Shown here piece after piece: positions 1 to 5,402 of a DNA stretch of 6,820 bases. The notes beneath the pieces were generated by a model, which worked only from the letters and a program-made list of their open reading frames with translations, searched no databases and was not told the origin of the DNA. The DNA is taken from assembly GCA_036375215.1 (NCBI GenBank), contig DASUSH010000051.1, positions 1 to 6,820 on the forward strand. Reading direction: 5' to 3'. Both the position numbers and the translations under genes were made by a program. The DNA comes from DASUSH01 sp036375215 (GTDB taxonomy: Bacteria; Actinomycetota; Thermoleophilia; Solirubrobacterales; 70-9). How positions within the stretch are numbered: position 1 is the first letter of the stretch; every line of letters starts with the position of its first letter.

Positions 1-1937
1 AGGATGCCGGCCTCGATCGGCTCCTCGTGGCCCTCCTCGTCCTCGGTGCCGAACTTGTCGAGGATGTTGTAGATCCGGTCGCCGGCGAACAGGCGGACGA
101 GGTCGTCCTGGCCGGAGAGGAAGAAGCGCGACTCGCCCGGGTCGCCCTGACGGCCGGAGCGGCCTCGGAGCTGGTTGTCGATCCGCCGTGACTCGTGGCG
201 CTCGGTTCCGAGGATGTAGAGGCCGCCGGCCTCGAGCACCTGCTCGCGCTCCGCCGCCGTCTTCTCCTCGAACTCCGGGAGGACGTCGGCGAGCGCCTCC
301 TCGTACCCCTCGTCGCCGGGCGAGATCCCGGTCTTCTTGAGCGCGTGCATCGCCATCTGCTCGGGGTCGCCGCCGAGCTTGATGTCGACGCCGCGCCCGG
401 CCATGTTGGTGGCGATCGTGACGGCGCCGATGCGGCCCGCCTGGGCCACGGTCTCGCCCTCGCGCTGGGCGTGCTCGGGCTTCGCGTTCAAGACGACGTG
501 CTCGACGCCGTGGCGCTTGAGCTGCTCGGAGAGCATCTCCGAGGTCTCGACCGAGACCGTGCCGACGAGCGTGGGCTGGCCCTTCTGGTTGCGCTCGGTG
601 ATCTCGTTGACGAGCGCCTTCCACTTGCCGGCCTTGGTCTTGTAGATCAGGTCGTTCTGGTCGTCGCGGATCATCGGCACGTTGGTCGGGACCTCGATCA
701 CCGTCATCTCATAGATCTTCATGAACTCCTGGGCCTCGGTGAGCGCGGTGCCCGTCATCCCGCTGAGCTTCTCGTAGAGGCGGAAGTAGTTCTGGAGCGT
801 GATCGTCGCCAGCGTCTGGTTCTCGGCGCGGATCGAGACGCCCTCCTTCGCCTCGATCGCCTGGTGCAGGCCCTCGGACCAGCGCCGGCCCTCGAGGATG
901 CGGCCGGTGAACTCGTCGATGATCATCACCTGGCCGTCGATCACGGCGTAGTCCTTGTCGCGCTTGTAGAGCGACTCGGACTTGAGCGCCTGGATCAGGT
1001 GGTTGACGAGCGTGCCGTGCTCGGAGATGTAGAGGTTCTCGACCCCGAGGAACTGCTCGGCGGTGTGGACGCCGCGCTCGGTCGGGGCGACCGTCTTGTG
1101 CTTCTCGTCGTACTCGTAGTCGTACTCGGCCTCGGAGGTGTCCTTGTTCTCACCGAGCGACTTCAGCTTGGTCTTCATCTCCTCGCCGACCATCGTCTTG
1201 GCGAGGCGGGCGAAGGTGTAATAGGTCTCGGCCGCCTGCTCGGGCTGGCCCGAGATGATCAGTGGGGTCCGGGCCTCGTCGATCAGGATGTTGTCGACCT
1301 CGTCGACGATCGCGAAGCCGTGGCCCCGCTGGTAGCAGGCCTCGAGGGACTGGGCCATGTTGTCGCGCAGGTAGTCGAACCCGAACTCGGAGTTGGTGCC
1401 GTAGACGACGTCGGCCTCGTAGGCGCGGTGGCGGCGCTGCGGGTCGGTCTGAAGGTCGGTGTCCTGGATCACCCCGACCTTCACCCCGAGCGCGTCGTAG
1501 ATGGGCTTCATCCACATCGCGTCGCGGCGGGCGAGGTAGTCGTTGACGGTGACCACGTGGACGTTCTGGCCGCCCAGCGAGTTCAAGAACACCGGCAGCG
1601 TCGCGGTCAGGGTCTTGCCCTCGCCGGTCTTCATCTCGGCGATCGACCCCGAGTTGAGGACCATGCCGCCGATCAGCTGGACGTCGAAATGGCGCTGGCC
1701 GATCGTGCGGCGGGCGGCCTCGCGGCAGAGCGCGAAGGCCTCGGGGATCATGTCGTCGAGCGGCTCGCCGTTCCCGGCGCGCTCGCGCAGGGCGTTCGCC
1801 TCGGCGAGCAGCTCGGCGTCGTCGAGCAGCTCCATCTCGGGCTCGACCGCGTTGATCGCGGAAACCCGGTTCTCGTGCTCCTTGAACTTGCGCCCCTCGC
1901 CCAGGCGAAGAGCGCGATCGATCAGCCCCTTAGCCAC
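1..1937 (-). CDS. secA: Protein translocase subunit SecA (C-terminal third beyond the window)
   Basis: ATPase motor that drives unfolded preproteins through the SecYEG channel at the inner face of the plasma membrane. The 645 visible codons cover the first nucleotide-binding domain, the preprotein cross-linking domain (about 225-380), the second nucleotide-binding domain and the start of the helical scaffold. Seen in the translation: Walker A TGEGKT at 104-109 (K108), Walker B DEVD at 212-215 followed by NILIDEARTPLIISG, IIDEFTGR ending at 346, SGMTGTA from 392, MAGRGVD at 512-518, and GTERHESRRIDNQLRGRSGR from 577. The usual Thr of AGRGTD is Val here. The GTG start is the furthest upstream possible, because an in-frame TGA abuts it, and it gives a normal SecA N-terminus (AKGLIDRALRLGEGRKFKEH). 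AGG three bases before GTG is a poor, very close ribosome binding site. Most of the scaffold domain, the wing domain and the C-terminal linker lie outside the window. Family identity is certain. Confidence 0.98.
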   Translation of the reverse strand, partial: MAKGLIDRALRLGEGRKFKEHENRVSAINAVEPEMELLDDAELLAEANALRERAGNGEPLDDMIPEAFALCREAARRTIGQRHFDVQLIGGMVLNSGSIAEMKTGEGKTLTATLPVFLNSLGGQNVHVVTVNDYLARRDAMWMKPIYDALGVKVGVIQDTDLQTDPQRRHRAYEADVVYGTNSEFGFDYLRDNMAQSLEACYQRGHGFAIVDEVDNILIDEARTPLIISGQPEQAAETYYTFARLAKTMVGEEMKTKLKSLGENKDTSEAEYDYEYDEKHKTVAPTERGVHTAEQFLGVENLYISEHGTLVNHLIQALKSESLYKRDKDYAVIDGQVMIIDEFTGRILEGRRWSEGLHQAIEAKEGVSIRAENQTLATITLQNYFRLYEKLSGMTGTALTEAQEFMKIYEMTVIEVPTNVPMIRDDQNDLIYKTKAGKWKALVNEITERNQKGQPTLVGTVSVETSEMLSEQLKRHGVEHVVLNAKPEHAQREGETVAQAGRIGAVTIATNMAGRGVDIKLGGDPEQMAMHALKKTGISPGDEGYEEALADVLPEFEEKTAAEREQVLEAGGLYILGTERHESRRIDNQLRGRSGRQGDPGESRFFLSGQDDLVRLFAGDRIYNILDKFGTEDEEGHEEPIEAGI

Positions 1938-1940
1938 TCA

Positions 1941-1957
1941 CCTGAGCGTAGCGAAGG
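1941..1957. repeat. Possible copy of a small dispersed CCTTCG-N5-CTCAGG intergenic repeat
   Basis: On the minus strand this reads CCTTCGCTACGCTCAGG, between hpf and secA. It has the form CCTTCG-N5-CTCAGG of a short motif that I recall as dispersed in intergenic regions of many high-GC bacteria and sometimes mistranslated as PERSEGP-like peptides. Only one copy is in the window, so the repeat status comes from memory of the motif and not from the sequence. Its 3' end supplies the AGG next to the secA start. Confidence 0.35.
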
Positions 1958-1967
1958 GCCTCTTCGC
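1951..1967 (-). promoter_or_regulatory. Small hairpin in the secA leader
   Basis: GCGAAG (1951-1956) and CTTCGC (1962-1967) form a perfect 6-bp stem with a 5-nt loop. It sits in the 45-nt gap between the hpf stop and the secA GTG and ends 13 nt before the start codon. No U tract follows, so it is not a classical intrinsic terminator. It could protect hpf mRNA 3' ends or modulate secA initiation. The structure is seen in the sequence; the role is a guess. Confidence 0.35.
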
Positions 1968-1982
1968 CGCTCGTAAAGCGAT

Positions 1983-2330
1983 CTACGCGGCGCGGCCGCG
2001 AAGCCGGGCGGCCCGCCGGCGGGATTGCCAGCGGCGGCGGCGGAGCTCGCGGTTGCGCTTCACCTGGCGGGCGACGTCCTCGGAGCAGGCCTTGATCGAG
2101 CCCAGCATCTCCGGCGAGGCCTCGGTCGCCGTCAGGTGCGCGCCCTTCACGTGGAGGTGGGCCTCGCAGACCTGGTTGTCGCGGATCGAGGGGTTGCGCT
2201 CCTCCATCAGCTCGACCTCGAGCCGGGCGAGGTCGGAGAGCTGGCGGCCGATGCGGGCGAAGCGCTTGTGAACGTGCTCCCGAAGCTCGTCGGTGACCTC
2301 GACGTTGCGTCCCCTGATCTCGATCCGCAT
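1983..2330 (-). CDS. hpf: Ribosome hibernation promoting factor, short form (HPF/RaiA family)
   Basis: Predicted 115-residue protein that binds the 30S decoding region in slow growth or stress and keeps ribosomes inactive. The N-terminal part has the family layout: MRIEIRGRNVEVTDELREHV, helix KRFARIGRQL, strand ARLEVELMEERNP, then QVCEAHLHVKGAHLTATEAS and a second helix containing IKACSEDVARQVKRNRE. The protein stops where the S30AE domain ends. The C-terminal dimerisation domain of long HPF is absent and is replaced by a very basic tail with 12 Arg between residues 92 and 113. The start at 2330 is chosen because an AGGAGGT lies 4 nt upstream and the family N-terminus begins there; a longer open frame to 2396 adds 22 residues unlike the family. 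It lies 40 nt after comF and 45 nt before secA, a conserved Gram-positive neighbourhood, and is probably co-transcribed with them. Confidence 0.93.
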   Translation of the reverse strand: MRIEIRGRNVEVTDELREHVHKRFARIGRQLSDLARLEVELMEERNPSIRDNQVCEAHLHVKGAHLTATEASPEMLGSIKACSEDVARQVKRNRELRRRRWQSRRRAARLRGRAA

Positions 2331-2334
2331 CGCG

Positions 2335-2341
2335 ACCTCCT
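2335..2341 (-). promoter_or_regulatory. Strong Shine-Dalgarno site of hpf
   Basis: The minus strand reads AGGAGGT followed by CGCG and then ATG. It is the only near-perfect Shine-Dalgarno site in the window. It fixes the hpf start at 2330 and suggests that hpf is translated more strongly than its neighbours. Confidence 0.85.
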
Positions 2342-2370
2342 CGTCGAAGTTGCAGCTTGGACTCGCGATC

Positions 2371-3003
2371 TTACGCCGGGGCCGATGCCAGCACAACCGC
2401 GCGGACCCGGCGGCACCCCGCCTCCCGCAGCGCCGCCGCCGCTGCGGCGAGCGTCGCGCCGGTCGTGCTCACGTCGTCCACGAGGACCGCCGACGCCGGC
2501 ACCGCGCCGGCGGCCCGCAGCCGCGGCGGCGAAGCGAGCCGCTCGCGGCGGCTGCGCCCGACCTGCCGGCGGTGGTGGCCGCGGGCCAGGCAGCCGGCGA
2601 GCGGCAGCCCGCAGGCGCGCGCGAGCTCTCCGGCGAGGCACTCGGCCGGGTCGAAGCCGCGCCACGCGGCGCGCAGCGGATCGGCGGCGACCGGGACCAG
2701 CGTCCCCTCGAGCTGCCCGGCCGGCGCTTCGCCCGCGATCAGGGCGGCGGCGCGGCGCGCCGCGGGGACGAGCCGGCGGAACTTGACCGCGGCGACGAGG
2801 TCCCGGGCGACGCCCTCGTAGGGCCGCGCGGCCCAGGCCGAGTCGACGCCGCCGACCCGGAGGCGGCGGCCGGCGCCGCGGGCGAGGGCGCGCTCGCAGG
2901 TTGCGCAGAGGACGACGGACGAGGGGCAGGGGGCAGCGCAGACCGCGCACGCAGGGGGCGCCACCAGGCTGGTGAGCAGCCTCGAGATCGCGCTCCCGCA
3001 CAT
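2371..3003 (-). CDS. comF: ComF family protein (phosphoribosyltransferase-like, zinc-ribbon N-terminus)
   Basis: Predicted 210-residue member of the ComF/GntX family (ComFC type). Family members in naturally competent bacteria act in the cytosol in handling incoming DNA; in many other bacteria the role is unknown. Four cysteines at 19, 22, 33 and 36 (CAVC...CATC) form the N-terminal zinc-binding segment. The middle part has YEGVARDLVAAVKFRR (62-77), the family's tract before the transferase fold. RRQVGRSRRERL (145-156) matches the family Q-G-x-x-x-x-x-R element. The PRPP-binding loop VLVDDVSTTGATL is at 173-185, with D176/D177 as the acidic pair. Length is typical. The ATG at 3003 has no clear Shine-Dalgarno site, but it places ISRLLTSLVAPPACAVC as in homologues. 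The gene is preceded by two hairpins separating it from thrC. It lies 40 nt upstream of hpf, so it probably heads the comF-hpf-secA transcript. No other competence gene is visible, so a DNA-uptake role is not shown. Confidence 0.93.
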   Translation of the reverse strand: MCGSAISRLLTSLVAPPACAVCAAPCPSSVVLCATCERALARGAGRRLRVGGVDSAWAARPYEGVARDLVAAVKFRRLVPAARRAAALIAGEAPAGQLEGTLVPVAADPLRAAWRGFDPAECLAGELARACGLPLAGCLARGHHRRQVGRSRRERLASPPRLRAAGAVPASAVLVDDVSTTGATLAAAAAALREAGCRRVRAVVLASAPA

Positions 3004-3025
3004 GCCGGAACGGTGGCTCGGCTCG

Positions 3026-3042
3026 GCGCGCGAGAGGCGCGC
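3026..3042 (-). terminator. All-GC hairpin before comF (possible factor-independent end without U tract)
   Basis: GCGCGC at 3026-3031 and GCGCGC at 3037-3042 form a perfect 6-bp GC stem with a 5-nt loop (GAGAG on plus, CTCTC on minus). It lies 22 nt before the comF ATG and about 100 nt after the thrC stop. No U run follows. In high-GC actinobacteria such hairpins have been proposed as terminators. It could equally be a leader structure of comF or chance in GC-rich DNA. Confidence 0.3.
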
Positions 3043-3057
3043 GGAATGTCGCGATCC

Positions 3058-3108
3058 GGACGTTGGCCGCGAACCGATGCTGTGAGCAACGCTTTGCGGC
3101 CAACGTCC
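3058..3108. repeat. 51-nt near-complete palindrome in the thrC-comF spacer
   Basis: The outer arms GGACGTTGGCCGC (3058-3070) and GCGGCCAACGTCC (3096-3108) are perfect inverted repeats of 13 bp. The symmetry continues inward: G3071/T3095, then two A-T pairs, a C/C mismatch, two G-C pairs, an A/A mismatch and TGCT/AGCA (3078-3081/3085-3088) around a 3-nt centre, GTG. That makes 21 Watson-Crick pairs out of 24, plus one G-U wobble if the plus strand is transcribed. On the minus strand, the coding direction, the wobble becomes an A/C mismatch. It starts 30 nt after the thrC stop and ends 54 nt before the comF ATG. No U tract follows on either strand. It could be a transcript-end hairpin, a REP-like or miniature mobile palindrome, or a protein binding site. 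The sequence alone does not decide. Confidence 0.8.
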
Positions 3109-3117
3109 CTCCTGACG

Positions 3118-3131
3118 GGGACCCGGGACCC
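3118..3131. repeat. Tandem GGGACCC pair just after thrC
   Basis: Two adjacent copies of GGGACCC lie 7 nt past the thrC stop. Each copy is self-complementary except for its centre base, so the pair can fold in several small GC stems next to the larger palindrome. It may add to a transcript end here. It is short enough to be chance in GC-rich sequence. Confidence 0.3.
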
Positions 3132-3138
3132 GCGGAGC

Positions 3139-4173
3139 TCAGTCGAAGACGAGCTTCTCGACCGCGGCGAGGTCCGCCTCGGCGCGGAGCACCGAGGGCG
3201 CCTTGCCGAGCGCGGTGTCCGGGTCCTTCAGGCCGTGGCCGGTGAGGACGCAGACGATCGTGCCACCGGTCGGCTCCCCGTCGGGCCCGGGGGCGCCGTG
3301 GGCGAGGAGGCCGGCGACCGAGGCGGCCGAGGCGGGCTCGCAGAAGACGCCCTCGTGGTCGGCGAGGAACCGGTAGGCGTCGAGGATCTGGTCGTCCGAG
3401 ACCGCCGCGATCCGCCCGCGCGAGGCGGTCACGGCGTCCATCGCCTCCTCCCAGCGCGCCGGGTTGCCGATCCGGATCGCGGAAGCGATCGTCTCCGGCT
3501 TGGAGATCGGGTGGCCGTGGACGAGCGGCGCGGCGCCCTCTGCCTGGAACCCGAACAGGGACGGGGCCGCGCCGTAGTCGCCGAAGCCCGCCCACCAGGC
3601 GGTGATGTTGCCGGCGTTGCCGACCGGTATGCAGAGCGCGTCGGGGGCCGCGCCGAGCTCGTCGCAGACCTCGTAGGCGGCGGTCTTCTGGCCCTCGATC
3701 CGGTAGGGGTTGACCGAGTTCACGAGCTCGATCGGGTGCTTGGCGGCGAGCTCGCGGACGATCCGCAGGGCGTCGTCGAAGTTGCCGCGCAGCGCGATCA
3801 CCCGGGCGCCGTGGATCAGCGCCTGGGCGAGCTTGCCGGCGGCGATCTTGCCCTCGGGGACGATCACCGCCCCGCGCATCCCGCCGCGCGCCGCGTAGGC
3901 GGCGGCGCTCGCCGCCGTGTTGCCGGTGGACGCGCAGATCACCGCCTCGGCGCCCGCTCCCTTCGCCCGCGAGACCGCGACCGTCATCCCGCGATCCTTG
4001 AACGACCCCGTGGGGTTGGCGCCCTCAACCTTGAGCAGCACCCGCGCGCCGACGCGCTCGGAGATCACCGGCGCCTCGATCAGCGGCGTCGAGCCCTCGT
4101 TCAGGGTCACGACGGGGTCGCCGGGCTCCAGCGTGAGCCGGTCGCGGTAGCGCTCGATCAGCGGCTGCGGCAT
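3139..4173 (-). CDS. thrC: Threonine synthase
   Basis: PLP-dependent cytosolic enzyme that converts O-phospho-L-homoserine to L-threonine, the last step of threonine synthesis. The 344-residue product has LNEGSTPLI (24-32), the PLP lysine K59 in NPTGSFKDRGM (53-63), STGNTAAS at 82-89, NSVNPYRIEGQKTAAYE at 152-168 and the phosphate-holding loop GNAGN at 185-189. These features and the length fit the short, actinobacterial/Bacillus-type enzyme and not the longer E. coli type. The start at 4173 gives MPQPLIERYRDRL, normal for the family. The frame is open a further 37 codons upstream, but that part lies inside the hom coding sequence and is arginine-rich shadow sequence. The gene begins 5 nt after the hom stop with only a weak AGGG ahead of it, so translation is probably coupled to hom. 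No homoserine kinase gene follows; the spacer with two hairpins begins instead. Confidence 0.97.
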   Translation of the reverse strand: MPQPLIERYRDRLTLEPGDPVVTLNEGSTPLIEAPVISERVGARVLLKVEGANPTGSFKDRGMTVAVSRAKGAGAEAVICASTGNTAASAAAYAARGGMRGAVIVPEGKIAAGKLAQALIHGARVIALRGNFDDALRIVRELAAKHPIELVNSVNPYRIEGQKTAAYEVCDELGAAPDALCIPVGNAGNITAWWAGFGDYGAAPSLFGFQAEGAAPLVHGHPISKPETIASAIRIGNPARWEEAMDAVTASRGRIAAVSDDQILDAYRFLADHEGVFCEPASAASVAGLLAHGAPGPDGEPTGGTIVCVLTGHGLKDPDTALGKAPSVLRAEADLAAVEKLVFD

Positions 4174-4178
4174 CAGCC

Positions 4179-5402
4179 CTAGACGAATTCTTCCTCGATC
4201 ACCCGGATCGCGCGGGGCTCGGCGCGCATGAAGTCGAGCCCGGCGATCTCGGCCACCGCGGCGGCGAACGCGTCCTCGGGACATTCGTGGACGACCATGA
4301 CGAGGCGGGCTTCGTCGCCGTGGCCGCGCTGGACGACCGACTTGACCGAGATCGCGGCGCGTCCGAGGACGTCGGCGATCTGGGCCAGCACGCCGGGCTC
4401 GTCCGCGACCTCGAGGTGGAGGTAGAAGGAGGAGGAGATGTCGCGGGCGATCTCGATCTTCTCCCGCGGCTGGTGCACGGGCGCCTCGCCGGCGACGATC
4501 GAGACGATGTCGCCGAGCACCGCCGAGGCGGTCTCGATCCCGCCCGCGCCGGGCCCGGACATCGTGATCTCGGTGATCGCCGGGGCCTCGACCATGACCG
4601 CGTTGAAGGGGCCCTCGATCGGCGCCAGCGGATGGCCGCCATAGAGGAAGCAGGGGAAGACCCTCACGCTGATCTGCTCGCCGCGCCGCTCGGCGACGCC
4701 GAGCAGCTTCAGGGAGAGGCCGAGGTCGCGCGCGTAGGCGAGGTCGTCGGGCGTCACCGACTCGATCCCCTCGAAGGCGACGTCGGCGAGCACCACCGGC
4801 GATCCGAAGGCGAGCCTGGCGAGGATCGCCATCTTCGCCGCGGCGTCGGCCCCGTTCACGTCGTCGGTGGGGTCGGCCTCGGCGTAGCCGAGCTGCTGGG
4901 CGCGGGCGAGGACCTCGTCGTAGCCCGCGCCGGTCTTCGCCATCTCGGTGAGGATGAAGTTGGTCGTCCCGTTGACGATCCCGAAGACCTTCTCGATCTC
5001 GGTCGCGGCCAGGCTCTCCTGGATCACCCGGATCACGGGGACGACCCCGGCGACCGCCGCCTCGAAGCGGATCTGGACGCCGGCCTCGCGCGCGGCGTCG
5101 AAGAGCTCGTCGCCGTGCTGCGCGATCAGCTGCTTGTTCGCGGTGACGACGTGCTTGCCCTCGCGCAGGGCCCGCAGCACGTAGTCGCGGGCCGGGTCGG
5201 TGCCGCCGATCAGCTCGACGACGATGTCGCTGCCGGCGAGGATCTCCTCGAAGTCGCCCTCCGAGCGGCGCAGGACCCCGGCGACCTCGGGCCGGCGGCC
5301 GGTGGAGGCCTCGACCGCGCCGGCGCGGTCGGCGATCAGCCCGTGCAGGGCGCCGCCGACGGTGCCGTGGCCGAGGAGGCCGATCCGCACCGGCTCACTC
5401 AT
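4179..5402 (-). CDS. hom: Homoserine dehydrogenase (ACT-domain, feedback-regulated type)
   Basis: NAD(P)-dependent reduction of L-aspartate 4-semialdehyde to L-homoserine, the branch toward threonine, methionine and isoleucine. The 407-residue product has a Rossmann nucleotide loop GLLGHGTVGG (8-17), VVELIGG (61-67), GKHVVTANK (82-90), FEAAVAG (113-119) and IVNGTTNFIL (142-151). It then has DPTDDVNGADAAAK (177-190), where D186 and K190 match the family's catalytic Asp and Lys. An ACT domain from about residue 321 to 400 (FYLHLEVADEPGVLAQIADV) is the usual site of threonine feedback inhibition. The segment between the Rossmann loop and VVELIGG looks about 15 residues shorter than I would expect, and FEAAVAGVVPVI has Val where Gly is common. 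Its ATG overlaps the end of lysA by 8 nt (ATGAGTGA) with no clear Shine-Dalgarno site, so translational coupling is likely. A longer frame to 5465 lies inside lysA and is rejected. Confidence 0.97.
   Translation of the reverse strand: MSEPVRIGLLGHGTVGGALHGLIADRAGAVEASTGRRPEVAGVLRRSEGDFEEILAGSDIVVELIGGTDPARDYVLRALREGKHVVTANKQLIAQHGDELFDAAREAGVQIRFEAAVAGVVPVIRVIQESLAATEIEKVFGIVNGTTNFILTEMAKTGAGYDEVLARAQQLGYAEADPTDDVNGADAAAKMAILARLAFGSPVVLADVAFEGIESVTPDDLAYARDLGLSLKLLGVAERRGEQISVRVFPCFLYGGHPLAPIEGPFNAVMVEAPAITEITMSGPGAGGIETASAVLGDIVSIVAGEAPVHQPREKIEIARDISSSFYLHLEVADEPGVLAQIADVLGRAAISVKSVVQRGHGDEARLVMVVHECPEDAFAAAVAEIAGLDFMRAEPRAIRVIEEEFV

Noticed and set aside
195..1976. A 593-codon open frame on the plus strand opposite secA
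   Set aside because: It mirrors the secA reading frame in GC-rich DNA; its product is a Leu/Val/Asp/Arg-rich low-complexity sequence without domains, and secA is unmistakable on the other strand.
3058..3108. Calling the 51-nt palindrome a classical rho-independent terminator
   Set aside because: No U run follows the stem on either strand, so it is recorded as a palindrome with unknown role.
3063..3245. Short plus-strand open frame starting inside the 51-nt palindrome
   Set aside because: Mostly antisense to the end of thrC, Arg/Pro/Ala-rich, no ribosome binding site; its N-terminal Cys-containing stretch is just the palindrome translated.
2207..3595. A 462-codon minus-strand open frame overlapping thrC, comF and hpf out of frame
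   Set aside because: Arg/Pro-rich shadow frame that conflicts with three genes having full family motifs.
2293..4182. A 629-codon open frame on the plus strand across hpf, comF and thrC
   Set aside because: Shadow of three clear minus-strand genes; the product is Arg/Ala/Gly/Asp-rich and crosses the intergenic palindrome without any recognisable domain.
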